From Phoronis australis (Eukaryota > Phoronida > Phoronidae), in contig NMRA01000025.1 in assembly GCA_002633005.1 (NCBI GenBank), positions 212,133 through 276,132 of the forward strand: DNA of 64,000 nt, in the 5' to 3' direction. Every line of letters starts with the position of its first letter. The first letter of the stretch is position 1. Under the pieces are notes generated by a model, which worked only from the letters and a program-made list of their open reading frames with translations, had not been told where the DNA came from and did not search any database. Made by a program: the position numbers and the translations under genes. This document shows, piece by piece, positions 21,760 through 34,996 of the stretch.

Positions 21760-23541
21760 TTTAAATAAACTTGGAAAAAAAACAGCTCGACACTCATTAG
21801 TTAATTACCAGAACATAATTAGTTACAGAGATGAATGACTCAGAAGTCTCCAGCTTCCAGTAAACAGAAACGAGACAGTGAAGAAAGTGTTTACGACATT
21901 TAGAAAATCTTTCAGGTGCTCAACAGAAAATGACCAAGCTTCAACATGAAAGACTGCACAACGGTGCCGACAATAGTGAACTGTTTTTCTCCAAAACACT
22001 TTATTAGACCCACATACAAAAAAGAAACAGAGCCGACAAATTTCTAGTTGTTATACATGTCCAATACTAAAGCGACTATAAACACATGTTCTACCAAAGA
22101 AGCCACTTGGTCTCAACTTGGTTCCTTCCTCAAAAAAGATGAGAAGTGGTTTCTAGGTTTGCAAAGAAGTTTGTTATTCCTCGAAACCGTGCTCTGCTCG
22201 CTACAACAAGCTAACTCACAGGGCATGATCTCAACCGATAACCAAGCATCTTTATTTCATAGACCTAAACTCACTTCCAATCAGACTACGAACAATAGGG
22301 GGAGTCAAGTGATAAGGTCCTCTTTTCCAAATTGGTCAAAAATAAAGAAATTTTCCAAAAGATGATGGGGCACAAGTTTTGAAATGATTCGGTCAGAGAC
22401 CAGAACCATTTACAGTTTTTCTTTTGTTTAATTGTTGGTTGTATTTCTATGCGCATGGACAAAAACTGGGCCAAGTCAAGATCAGAACAGCTGAAACCAG
22501 ACACAGTGGCAAAACCAGAAAACAACTGGTGCTTCTGATATGTTGTACGTAATTGGATCTTGGCGATATTTCAACTGTTGGTTGTTTCATCAGGTTTAAA
22601 TGATGTGAAAAATCAAAAATAAAACGCTAAATTTTATCTTTCGACATCATTCTTATGACTTCAAAATGCACACGCTAGCAGCGAGCCCACCTTCTCCAAC
22701 TATAACATACGATTTATATACTTGTGGAAAGAGTAGTAACTATAAACAGACCTAAAGGTATGTTTGTGCCTAAAAATAATAACCTTTTTGAAGATTTGCA
22801 GTCAGTGTGAAAGCTTTATTCTTTTCAAAAGTGTAAGAACTTGTTACCTTAAAAGAATCAAAAGACAAAAACGGGATCCTAGTTTACTGGCGAAGACCAG
22901 GTTGCAAAATGTGGCCTCAGATTGCCAGTGACACCTTCAGCTGGAATCTCACTCGCCAAATGCAATCTTAAGGACCAATTTTTTGATCACCTACTATGTT
23001 TTCCAACCAATACACAATTTGAACTACTCCCTCAAATTTGGGCATCGAAACAATTACTTTTTTACATTTTTGTAGAAAAGGTCAGTGTGCGATCAAATGC
23101 AAACATAAACATTTGGACCAATCCGAATCGAGAAAAAATCAGATTCTTTATTATTGGCTAGTGATAGTCCAGATATTACAGAGTCATCAAAAACTATATA
23201 TGGTAATGAGTGAACAAGTTAATGACTTTACAAGAAACAAAATAATTATGGTTGCAGGCATGAAATTCCATCGACCATTTTACTGTTCGCAAGGATATTA
23301 CTGAACCTTTTTAGGGACTTTGAATGGTTGGAAGCGTCAGAAAATGATTAAAACACATTTACTACAATACTTGAACTTTATTACCATCTTCTGAAGAATT
23401 CAATAATGGGGGAATTTTTGTCCAAAAGTCCCAATTTCGGCTCTTCAAGATCCATTTTAAGTTGACTATCAAGCGCTGCCTTGGCAAAAAAACACATGTA
23501 AACAATTTGTGGAACTAAACAAAAACTTTGTGATCTCAGAT

Positions 23542-23625
23542 TATACCCAGCTCACTAGTTATGACTTCCTATACCCAGCTCACTAGTTATGACTTCCTAT
23601 ACCCAGCTCACTAGTTATGACTTCC
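23542..23625. repeat. Tandem repeat, 28-bp unit, three identical copies
   Basis: The 28-bp unit starting TATACCCAGCTCACTAG and ending ATGACTTCC occurs three times without a mismatch. The perfect identity suggests recent expansion or an assembly/PCR-slippage product. It ends 10 bp before the MITE-like element that follows. Confidence 0.95.
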
Positions 23626-23635
23626 ATGTCATCAG

Positions 23636-23775
23636 CAGTGGCAGATTTAAGGGAGGGGGGGTCATGGAAAATTCTTCCAGATTCCATTTGGCAGTTCGGG
23701 GGTGCGAATGTACGTCTGGCAAAATCGTGGCAAATACTCTGCCCCCCCCAATTCAAAATCCTGGATCCGCCCCTG
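23636..23775. mobile_element. Short MITE-like element with CAGTGGC/GCCCCTG ends
   Basis: A 140-bp segment begins CAGTGGCAGATTTAAGG and ends CTGGATCCGCCCCTG, so the ends form an imperfect inverted repeat. Inside each end is a G run (left) or C run (right). Such CAGNGGCGGATC termini are typical of non-autonomous hAT-type elements common in invertebrates. The 8-bp flanks (GTCATCAG, GTCGAATG) do not match well, so target-site duplication is not shown. Confidence 0.55.
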
Positions 23776-23964
23776 GTCGAATGCTGTTACCTAAGGAATT
23801 TTTCCCTTCATTGTCAAATACGTAAATCTGGCACTCCAAACAAAACTTTTCTCAACAGCAAACTTAACACTCCATAAGAACATAGCTTAAGGTTATGAAG
23901 GAACCAAGAAAACTTGTCCAAATTTGACTAACTGTAGAATATCATAACACAGAAATGGCGGATT

Positions 23965-24400
23965 GGTATCATAGGAAACTTTATGGAACTATACTTTATG
24001 CACTATTCTCCAAAACAGTGCTGTTAGGAATTGTATTTAAAATATTCCACATTTACATGAGGGACTATAAAAGAAAGGAATGTTATGTAAAAGCTTAAAA
24101 ATGTATAAAACAAAATAATTTTGAAACTTTAACAGCATTTTTAAGATTTTATCTTGAACATTTTTATCAAATTAAATTTCCTTATGTTACGGATATTGTT
24201 GTGCTGCTAACAATATACTTTTCTTTTTTGCTATATTTTACTACAAGACATGGCATATTGGTAAGCCAAAAATCAAATTCTACACGCTTTCAACTTTTTG
24301 AAACTTTACTTTTACAGCATTGAAATCCATAGTTTAAATTTATTTGGCTAAAGACTCAGACTTGTCGAGGAAGTCCTACACAACCTAGTTGTCTAAGGAA
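23965..24400 (-). repeat. AT-rich dispersed repeat family R1, copy a
   Basis: The reverse complement aligns along its length with 55437-55905. Landmarks shared in order are GTAGGACTTC, TTTAGCCAAA, GTAAAAGTA, ACCAATATG, TAGCAAAAAAGAAA, CCCTCATG and a stretch ending TTAAATACAATTC. Diverged (roughly 65-75 percent by eye), so an old family. No coding capacity or terminal repeats seen. Confidence 0.7.
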
Positions 24401-27400
24401 AATACTTTTCTTACATCATTAATTGAAAAGGTTAGCTTCAATGTATACTCTTTTGTCTTACCACAAAGCACCCAATTACTCCCATAACACCTTATAAACC
24501 TATATAGGACAATTATACCGTACTTAACCCCAATTCAGTACCACGATTACCATGGCAAATGTCAGCCAAACAGAGACAAAAGCTCAGATTCATCTGCATA
24601 AGTAGCACTGCATTTTTATCAAATTTGTTTTTTTGCCCTTATAAGTTCGAAAGAGGCAAAATTGTCCCATCTTCTCCAAATTACGTTTTTTACGTACAAT
24701 GAGAGAGATCACCAGACTATGCTGTACATCCAGAACATTGTCTACAATACAAAGTAAGGTATATGCTTTACCTACAAAACAACAGCGGGTGAAATCTACT
24801 ATTAAATTTAAAAGACTCATTTGGGAATTTGAAACATTCCAGCCAAAGTGAGACCCAGCATAAAGTCAGAGGAGAATTTAGTGAAAATCTGGCATACATC
24901 AGACCACAGCCAGGACTAGCTAATATTTCACTTTAAATCAGAATGCTGTCTCATAGGGTAAACAGAGTATCAAATCTCCAAATGAATGACTTATATACAA
25001 AAGAAAGTTTTCTTTTGAGAGATTGACCTCTCATCAACCAGTCTAATGCATGGCAAGGATAACTTCAGTCTAACCAGTGAGCAGAGGAGAACGAATTTCA
25101 ACATCAGTGACATACTGCAATGTCAAAACTTCTGACAGTAGCACGTGTTTTGGCCTACAGCAAGAGACACAACAGGTAAAAGGTAGCGTTAATTTTGCTG
25201 AACACAAAATACTTACAACTTTCAGGCTTTTATTTTAGTAAATCAGCTTTCTGAATGACAATAAATTCCCGTTAAGATAATCACATTCTTCCATCAATGT
25301 CTTTTCAAAATTATAGGCCTACAGATAACGAGTCCTCCTAAACAGTAAGGTGAGCTTGTAATAACCCGAAGGGCCAAATCCTTGGATTAAATACCACAAC
25401 GAGCCAATAGAAACCGTTTCACGTCGACAGATTTTTTCTCAAATGCAAGTAAAATTAGAGAACGCGTACGCGAATTGAACACAAGCCAAGCTGATCCGAT
25501 CCAACGTATAAATAAAAGACAATCGAACAAAAGCTCCATAAATTCTATTTTCAAACAGAGCACCACAATCGCTTTCCGCTTGACAGGGATGCCACAACAA
25601 TAACTTCGCCATTCATTGATAAGTAGTTAAACTAACTTTTCTATTTAATTCCACAGTTCAGCCGTGAAATAAGCTACCAAATAAGCTGACCCACCAGCTA
25701 AATGTACGCACCAGGATAGAACGGTTCCTAAAATGAAACTTGAATTGAGCGCCCTGACCAAACGCCAGATTGACAGTGACATTCCCGGCACAGACAGAGG
25801 CAGTGCCCGATAGAAAGTGAACTAAACTTCATTTCTACTGACAATAATGACTTACACAATTTCAGATGATTTCAATTAGAGATAACATCTCCACATTGCA
25901 TAATTTATCAACTACAGAAAATGCTTACCCGCAGGGTTCAGACACACATCCTCAACAATGCATTGTCTACGAGTTACTGACAAAACTCGGACCAAAATAT
26001 ACATTGAAAAATGGAACAGCTTATACTTAGGGGTGTCCAGGATAGTATAGAAAAAAGTGTTGGAACACGCACGCAAAATTTAAGGATTCGATGTTCCACT
26101 AAATTCACACATATCTTGCAATCAACAGAAACAAATACCACGGAGCTCAAGATTAGAAGTAGGAGAGAAAGTAATTAAAAAAGCATGCAAAACATCGTAC
26201 TATTACCGTGAAAAAAATGGAGTCGTCCAACTTGTTAACAGTCCGCCTTGCGCTTTTTGTCGGCTTTTTGGAGAAATACATGAAAGGATACAGGATCAGT
26301 CGCCGAAAACAATGAAAGTTTACAAAGGAATACTTTGCTTCAATTCATCACCAGAATGGAAATAGTGATTTTGTGGCCTTGGGGATGGGCTGCTTGCAAA
26401 GGCCTGCAAATAATTTAATAGGTGCTTACATTAAGTGTTGCAACTCAGTTGTATGCTCCTAACAACAACTAATTCATTCTGTGAAATAATGAAAAATATG
26501 AACACAACTTGGACAACTTCTCTGCGCCCATTAATCTTCCCATGTGGAAACTGTGAACCCATCTCCAATAATAACAAAATCGTGACTGCTTGTTTCTCCT
26601 TTAGCAAAATATTGTCCAGAGCCCTGGACCATGTATGTAAATCCCTGAGGGCAATATTTGTTTATCATGACAGATATACAGTGGGGCAGAGCTGGATCCT
26701 ATCTAAACAAATTTGATTAGTGGGAAATTGCATAACCTATTTCAAATCAAAACTAAAAACAGACAGTTTCCCATTGACAGACAATCCCCGCAGAGTTATG
26801 CCTGGGTAATTTTAAAGCAAATTCAAATAAAGAGTTTGTTTATAAAAAGCACATAAAACATACACTTTCCTGTCTTGAAGGCGGTGGTACAAACACCAAA
26901 ATGAAAAATAAATATTTGAAAAACAGAAAAATCATTATTTGCAAACAAATTAACCGCAATAATGTGACTTGGGACTAAAGGTGGGGTTTTCAGGAAGATG
27001 CCATGGATGCAAAAATGTGGAAATTATTCATCATCCTGGATCACTTGTCTGACTGCATTAGGCTGAAATGTATTATTAGATAACTTTCCAAATTAAGGAA
27101 TGGCTTCTCTTGGAAGGGAATCATTTAGGCGCAATGAACTAATGACACAGTCATAGAACATTTTATGGTGGAGTGCACACTAATTTATCTCCAGACTTCA
27201 AACAAAATACAGGGTAAAATCTGTATGCAAACAAGACTTAAAATCCTACCTGTTCCACAGGGCATCGCACTGTCACAAGGAATCTAATAATTACCACATA
27301 ACTTAACAAGACTTGCAATAAATATAAAAAATTGTAAGATGAGCAGGCCAATTAATTAGTCAACCACACAGTCAATAAGTTGCTCAAAATACCTACCCAT

Positions 27401-28139
27401 AAATGAAGCACATACAATGATGGATCAAGGATATCACAATCCTCTCAGAGAAGCCAACCACAGTTTTGAAAGGAAAATTTTTGAAGTGCCCCTAAAATGG
27501 CATGCGAGGGTTTTCGGCCGTGTCCACCAAAATCTATCTATGATACGTATGCATATGGAAGATGACAAATAATGGTAAAATTTAACATTTCCGGGGATTT
27601 TCAAAAAAGCCTTGTTGCTTGGCTAATATCAGCAAATATTTTATATTCAAGACTTGAATCAGTATTGTATGCCATGACCAAATAAACAGTAATACCTGCG
27701 GCTGCAATTAGTTAATTTGTGTATAGGAAACAAATAACATACAGATACAATTACAAGCATACAACACAATTACAGGACATGTCAGTCAAACACTAAGTAT
27801 TCAGCAGGAAATGTTGAGAAATTACAGATGAGAAATGATGTCAGGTCCATGAATTGGTATATTTCAGGCAAATGCAAACCATTGGGAATTTCTTTTGCTG
27901 AGTACAAACGTAGTGAGTAGTCCTTCAGCGCAAAGGAAGGCGCCCATGGAAAGCAGTAAAAACTGATGGGGCTACTCTCATAGTAAATATTTCAATTTGA
28001 ATTCTGTTACCATTGCTTGCTTACTAACATCATTGTATGTCACCTTTCGGCTACTTTCATTCTACATACAAACAAAATACATTATAAATACCATAATTTG
28101 TTGAGTCGTTGCAGAAATTTGATTACATAAAAAATATAA
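24401..28139. other. Gene-free stretch
   Basis: Apart from the CpG-richer zone at 25.4-26.3 kb, I see no coding exon and no clear element. The short open frames have no recognisable domains. Confidence 0.5.
25400..26300. other. CpG-richer stretch, candidate promoter zone
   Basis: Compared with its surroundings this 0.9 kb has more CpG (for example GCGTACGCG near 25470 and several sites at 26220-26300). On the minus strand a good splice donor (CTGCGG then GTAAGC) occurs at 25928. It could be a 5' UTR exon and promoter of the minus-strand FGFRL1 gene, 14 kb upstream of the start codon. No transcript evidence. Confidence 0.2.
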
Positions 28140-28590
28140 ATCAAGGTTATGGAAGACCTTATCAAGTCTGCATACTTAGTCAAATATACGCAGAATGGTA
28201 AATAATAACTCTGTAAAAGTAAAAAGTTTCTAAAAATATAATTTTATTTTTGACAGTATACTAATATGGTAACAAGACCATGTCTTTTCATTAAAATTTA
28301 CCAAAAAAGGAATTTGTTTGTAGCAAAACAATCGTAACAATAACATGTTGCAGTCAAAGTTAAAAATGTCATTTTGTTTTCATCTGAAAAAAACTCTTGA
28401 TTGTTTTTTCATAAAAATCATTAGTCACTTATTTTGATAGCCTCCCATGCAAAAGTGGAACATCTTAAAAACAATTCTGAACAGTGTGTGGCACAAAACA
28501 TAGTACCCTTAAATTTCATAAGAATCTGAACAGTCATTTCCGATATATGATGTGCCAAAGTTGGCCAAATTTGTACATTTTTTCTAGATT
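28140..28590 (+). repeat. AT-rich dispersed repeat family R1, copy b
   Basis: Same orientation as 55437-55905. Aligned landmarks include CTTATCAAGTCTGCATA, CTGTAAAAGTA, CCATGCAAAAGTGGAA, TTAAAAACAATTC and GCCAAAGTTGGCC. It is heavily diverged, with indels. Confidence 0.7.
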
Positions 28591-29384
28591 TCTACATAAC
28601 TGTTTAACTTTATAGCTATGTTCTTGGCAAAATTTCACAGAAGAATCCCAGTTTTAAAGTGACTGTGTTTAGATGCAAAACATCCCTCAAGACAAGCTCC
28701 TAAATGATTGGTCATTATCAAAGAACCTAGACTAGTCTGAAACTTTTGTCTCCGGTGAATAAAAACAAGTCTGAATGAATGCATGCCTCTCTGATCTAAA
28801 GAGTAAAACCTGCAGCCACAAGAACAAACAGTAACATTCCCAGTAAAATCGCGTGAGAATTGTGCCTAACTATCTCACAAACATTAGACACAAGCCAATT
28901 ATTTCCATTAGGAAAAGACTGTATGTTTGCAGAAACCCCAGGCAGTCTATTTGCAGCAAAACATCAAAACAGTTCCTTAAGAACATCTAAAACACAACGT
29001 TTATGAAGTTTTTTGTTTCATGGATATAAACAGCTTGGGTACTTTTAGTTAGATTTAAGATTTCCGATCATTTTAAGGGGTAAATGTGAAAATTAATAGC
29101 CACTTATGAATTAATGGAAACTAAAGAATCTCCACTGAGATATTATCTCAAAATGAATCACAGCTTTAAGCAGATTTGTCACTTGAGAAAGGCTTCGTTG
29201 ATGGCAAAATCATTAAATTGATTTAGTCTTTAAAAGGCTTAAAACAGAGGGAATGTAGAATAAATAACGAAACCTCTTTAAACAGTAATAACAAACAATC
29301 AAAATGGAATTCTCCCCAAAATTCATTTAGAAAAATGTTAAAACTGCAAAGTTGTCCTGTTTAGCTGGTTAAAAACGAAAATCA

Positions 29385-29570
29385 AATTAGGCTGGAATCC
29401 TAACATGGTAAGAAATATTATGAAGCTGATTTAAGGAAAATAAAAAGCTTAATTCAGATTTTCGTTTTTAGCCAAATAAAAAGGGCGAAATGCAGCTTTA
29501 AGGTTATGTTGGATATTATTAACAAGTCTGCATATTTAGCTAAGTATCTACAAATCTCCGTAAATAAACT
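29385..29570 (+). repeat. Dispersed repeat fragment joined to the start of an R1 copy
   Basis: The segment from GGCTGGAATCCTAACATG to AAATGCAGCTTTA matches 51715-51825 (TGGAATCCTATCATG to GAAGCTATAGG). Directly after it, AGGTTATG...CAAGTCTGCATATTTAGC matches the beginning of R1. This suggests that R1 and this fragment belong to one larger element of at least 600 bp. Confidence 0.55.
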
Positions 29571-32500
29571 TGCAGGGAAATTCCCGCTTCCCTTACCATC
29601 TGGTACAACATCTAGCCAGAACAGTATCTACTGGTGACTCATGACCCTGTGCACACATAATAAACCAGGTAAACTTTCACATCCCAATCGACACCAAGTT
29701 GCCTAAATCCAGCTTTGAATTAGGGGTCTTTATTTTATCTTTAAATTCACTCATGCACTCTGGCATAGGGCGAAGAACATGCCTATCAGTTTTGCTACAC
29801 TAGATGTCTCCTTCTCCAACACCACCAAAGCTTTCACTATGGGCGAACTTGTAGAAGATATTACACCAACAGATTATCAATATTCTGAGGATATCGAGCA
29901 AATTTTCAAGTCTGGTCAGCATGCCACCTGTGGCCACATCGCTGACCTAATAAATATTAGTCTGGCACACTGACTAGACTTGGAAATGTTTGCAATATAC
30001 ATTTCCACGTTGATTTAAGATTAACATATTTATTCTGAGGATGCTTTATATATCCAAATGGTATGGCAATGCTCCGTACTCGACCATGTAGTACGGTAGG
30101 TAGGTAGGTTTGTAAGTTCCGATAAGATGATGTTGCAGAAGCACTTCTTGTTCAAGTGACAGAATCTCCCCAGAATCTATCAGCACCTAGGACTGTTTGG
30201 GGAAGTGTCAGCTCATAGAAGATAATTTTGGGTGGACCACCTGCAAGAAATTTGTATGATTTTAAAAGCGTTTTTACAACTGATATTAAAAAGAGACAAC
30301 ACCAAAATGCCAACTTTTGCAATAACTGCAAGTTTGGAGTGATGAGAGGGCAGTTTGCCAGCAGGAAAGCCATCCTCATGGTAGCGGGGAAAAGCCCACT
30401 GACTTGCCACATTAAGAGCGAGGTATGTTGATAGATCTTTTCCAGACCAAAATTTGATCTATTCTCTATTAACTTCTTTGTAATGTTCTGGATATCTCAT
30501 CTCTTATTCTCTCGGATTCGTAATTGAAAACTCCCAGAATCTACAGCAACCAAGATGTTCAATTGATATAAGAATAGTATTGCCTATGCTGTCACACTTG
30601 GGTCTTGGGTAAAAAACGTCGCCATAATATCAGTTGTGCATCTAGGTACAGGATCTGGATGACAACAATTCGAGTAGGCAAAGTCCTGGGGAAGATGACA
30701 GCTATTAATCTTTACTATACAGGTTTATGTTTTCACTGGATGGGGGTTTGCGCCACTGCATTTTAACGTGAAGCTGGAGGAGCCTCTAAAAAGCTTGAAT
30801 AGATCCCAAGTTTCACAGTGCATTCAGGCTACTTGGTGTCGCTTCTGATGCAACTCCTCCTGCAAAAAAGAACTGAAGGAGTTCACCTGCTTTATTCATG
30901 ATCAGCCTAAGTAATTAGCATGCCAAGATGTTGCACAATATGGCAGGGGAAGATCTGACTGAGTCTAAAGGCCCTTTCATACTAATGTAGACTCGTTGAT
31001 GTTTTGGAGAGTTGTGCTCAGTATATGAACAGTTCACTTTGGTCCTGGATCGAGGTTAACAGTGCCAATAACTCCACAGTAAACAGGTGGATTTAACAGT
31101 GAAGCATCGACACTGCGATGCAGTATGAACCGTAAACTCTGGTCACATCGAAGTTATCGTCAGGGGCCACTCAGGTATCATAAACAATTAAAGGGAAGTA
31201 ACGTCGCTAATAGTTGCTTACATTTTGCACAAATAATCACCAATCAAATTAAAAATAATTTTATGTCAATTAGCGCAAGGAAGTGTTCTCAAATTCTCAC
31301 TTAAAAAATTTGGCAAGTACCGAATGAATCAGCGCTACCTTGTGATTACTCCGACGACAACAGTGTCACCTATTGTTTACTTCGATGCCTTTAACTACCT
31401 GGTATGAACGATTCAACGAACTTCGCAGTTTACGTCGACACTCTGCTCATACCGGAGTTAAAGGGCCCTCATGCTCGTCTTTCCCCCATACCTGTCTACA
31501 CCAACGCCATAGGCATTCAATGAGAAAATCACTGTGTTGTTTTATACAGGCATGCTGGTGAACCACTCCACTGACATACTGGCACATTAAAGTCATGCAA
31601 CCAAAGCCTTATGACAAAGGAAATAGTGGATGTGAGATCACAGACTACTGTTAGATCCAGTCTGTTTATATTGTGCAACCCTATCAAACTCAGTGATTGA
31701 TCTCATCATCACTGATGTTTGTTAAATGGACATTGATCTCATGGTCACTGGTGTTTATGAAGTGAACCAAACTCAGGAAAATGACCAATTGTCAGGCAAA
31801 AGTTTCACAGGAGATGAAAGCTATTGCAGTGAATCAGATATAACTTATGTTGCCATCTCGAAAAATCACCTGGTGACTACTCATGTCACTGCAATCTTTA
31901 GTAAGTGCTTCTTCGTGTTTGTTTTTATTGGCTTCTTTACACTTTACCTGATCTCGGATTAATGCTAGTGTGCAGTTTAATATGCTACAGAAACAAGACA
32001 ATACTTTGGAAATGGTTTTGTCGCAAATGCTTAACCCTCGAAACACACGCCTGGTATAGACATGCACTTATTCTTTTTATGAAATAGTGAGATACTGCAA
32101 AACAACAAAAACTCGGAAATGGTGGCACTAATTTGCAGCCGGGATATTTTTTTCAGCTCCTTAACGCTGAATTTTATTTTCTGCACCAATTTCCTTCACA
32201 AGAACGCAACTTAGAAGTTCAGTGGGTTCACGGCGGGGGAGGAGTTGGGGCTGGGTTGGGCTATTTTCTGATTCCACTAATGCTTTTCTTCATTCAACTC
32301 CTTTTTAACTCTCTTGATCAAAGCTTGCTATCCCCAGAACATGGATACATGGATTCACAATCTTTGCAGTGGAATCTAGGTTGATAAATGTAAAAACAAT
32401 GGACTTTATAATTAAATCTTATCTTCACAAAACCAATGTTTGGCCTCAGTGAGGTAGGTAAAACGGGCTTATCAGGTTAAGTTGTCACTGTCACGGCAGA

Positions 32501-34852
32501 GGATTTACAGATTCGTGGTGGTAGAGTGACAACCCCCCCTGGAGCCTGACATTGGTTGTTTCAAGGATTTAGGTTATTTCACTGATCTACACTCAGTGTT
32601 ATTATTTTCTTAACAGGAGAAAACTCTGCAAGCACAATTTTTGTTTTTTACCTCCCAACATTATAGACTTCTATAAGCTGAGCAGTCCCAATTGTATGTT
32701 TTGACATGAAATTTTGATCAATAAACAAAAAAATATTCAGTACCAAGTTTGCTTGTTAAATAAAAATTTCTCCACAAAGGCAATTCAATTTCACAAAAAG
32801 AATTCAGTGTCATTGATTGGCTTGTAGTTTTAGAAAAAAATTAAATAGCTTCTGGTAAAACAGGCCAAACAACAATCCAGATCCATTAGTTGCAAACATA
32901 TTAAGACTAATCTGCCACAACCCTAGGGTGCAACATAATATGATTTGCGCAATCATTGTTATTAGGGTATTACAGGGCAGAAATAACAAGGAATAGCGCG
33001 AGATCACCATGGCACCTTTATTTTACAGTACTTATAGAGATTTTTCATAACTATTCAGGCAAGGAATTAGTTATTTGTAACTGAAGTTTATAGGATCAAT
33101 CATAATATAAAACAATATGGTGTCTCATCTGTCATCAATTTACCAATTAATTTATTAATCAATCAACAATTCAAAATGCACATTGTCATCAATGTTTTAA
33201 AGTTCTGCTAAAGCATAAGGCATAAAATTCTTCGTCTCTTAACGTTTTAACTTTTCTGGTGTCCTATTGAAATGGGGATATAACCCAGGAGACATTGTCA
33301 CAATAAACCATAAAGGCATCTGGCAGCTCAGTGCTACTAAAATATCAAAAAGCTTTTAAAACAGGTTTTGATTTACTTTTAAAAGCTTTGTAGTTTATTG
33401 GCACTGATTAGGTTTGACAATTAACAGTCTGTTTGTTTAACTTATGTTCAGAAAAGTGGGGCAAACGTGGCTTAATTTCATGATCATGAAGTAACGACAG
33501 TTTTTATGCTGAATAACATAATAATACTAAAAGTTTTACGTAATGTGTCCACCCGGCAGTAAACAGTCGATGATCAGATGCATAAAATTGAAATTTGATT
33601 CTAGTATTGAGTTTTTTTCAAGAACATTGAAACTGTTCACCGTTGTAGTGGTGCTATGACTATTAAAGTGATTTACGGGTATGTGAATCAATCATAAATG
33701 TTGTTCTATTTTAAATTCAGCATCATTCAGAAGAAATAATTAAAGAATGTACTGAAATTTGAATGGGGGTGCACATCATGTGAGCTGGTACTCTTTTGCA
33801 TGGTATACGGTCTCAAACTATTGCATCCCATAAATCCAAGACACTTGTGCAGCAATTGCAGTGAAAAATCTTCACTTACGGAACAGGAACAGTCAGTGTA
33901 TACCCTAACACTTCAAAACCTCACTGACCAATCACCATGGCTGCAATTTTCCTAGGATATGCTAGTCATCTACTGAGCATACTCATGAAACAAGTGCCTT
34001 TCATATGTGTGAGTTTGCATGGTCTTACTTTTTCCCTCCAAGACTCTTACATCTACGGAATTGCCTTGGTTCAATGTTAGTCTGAAGCCGTGCAGAATTT
34101 GGGACTCAATATAACTTTAAAGGTGACTATGAAATGGGAGTCTACCGCCACAACAACACTATGGTAAAATCTCAACACCTTATGACACAATATGGTGGAC
34201 AAGTGAAATTTCATGTTTTATTTTTTCATTTTGGAATGGGTATCTAGTCCGCAAAATGGCTTAGAATTTTGCTCTTGGTCATGCAACTGCCCCAGTTGGC
34301 CTGTATGAAGTCCCGTTTAGACATCAACTTTTGGCCTGGTGCAACTGAATGGAGCAAATTGATCGGTGTCAGGCGTCCATTTACACACACAACTCACTAA
34401 CTGTGGCAAGACGGAAATTGTAGGCTGGAGAGTGGATCACACATGCGCAGGTTTACAAATGACGGGAGTTGAAGAGACAGAGAACCTGTATTTAGGTCAT
34501 TACACAAGCACAGTAGAGATGATCCTTTCCGCCATGCCCCAGTTTCGCGTTTAGACCTTGACACGGAGCGAGATGTTCTAGCGTAAATTGCTCTACCTAA
34601 CAAATGGGTGGCAAAAGTTGTCCCCGCGGTGTCAATTTGCTCCAGTTCAGTCCCGTTTACACACATACTTGCACTGGAACAACTCGCTCCGTGTCAGCTG
34701 ATCCATGTCAAATTTTGTAATGTAAACAGCACTTAAGTAAACACAGCTTAACAAAGAGTTTATGGTCCTGGCAGAGATGATAATTGTTTTATTACCCCTA
34801 TGGGTTTTGAATGGTGGAGCCTTGAATATAATAAAAGATAAGTAGCGCCAAA
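29571..34852. other. Gene-free stretch
   Basis: No recognisable gene. A possible degenerate MITE at about 30967-31475 has AGGCCCTTT near the left end and AAAGGGCCCT near the right. A GTTTACAC-rich stretch at 34300-34730 has the look of a non-autonomous transposon but no clean termini. Otherwise nothing identified. Confidence 0.4.
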
Positions 34853-34996
34853 TAAATGCTAAAGGTCTACGCCATAGTTACATTCAAACAATGCTTCTGA
34901 GAAATTGTGGACATTCAAAACAATATTAGCTTCAGAAAAATGAAAAATGACCAAATTTGGAAATTATTTTTGTCCGAAATTGGTGAGATTTTACAA
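34853..34996 (+). repeat. Dispersed repeat pair member (partner 60757-60903)
   Basis: Shared blocks in the same order and orientation are TCTACGCCATAGTTACAT (TCTGCACCATAATTACAA in the partner), TGTGGACATTCAAAACAA, and TTTTGTCCGAAATTGGTGA (TTTTGTTCGAAATCGGTGA). The partner lies directly beside an ADPRS exon. Class unknown. Confidence 0.6.

Larger units (their letters stand above)
11614..23541. other. Region upstream of FGFRL1 coding start, no coding exon recognised
   Basis: About 12 kb with no recognisable protein-coding exon. It may hold FGFRL1 5' UTR introns and regulatory DNA. Noted inside: a GC-richer block with an ATGCAAAT octamer (about 12540-12960), a G-quadruplex motif (20224-20244), and a homeodomain/Runx-rich block (about 21190-21780). 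Open frames here are short and show no family resemblance. Confidence 0.5.

Noticed and set aside
23636-23775. Real gene with GGGVMENSS / NPGSAPG protein
   Set aside because: These translations come from the MITE ends (GGATCCGCCCCTG), which give such peptides in many genomes.
30967-31475. MITE with AGGCCCTTT ends
   Set aside because: Only about 9 bases match as inverted ends and the interior is not symmetrical, so the call is too weak for a mobile element entry.
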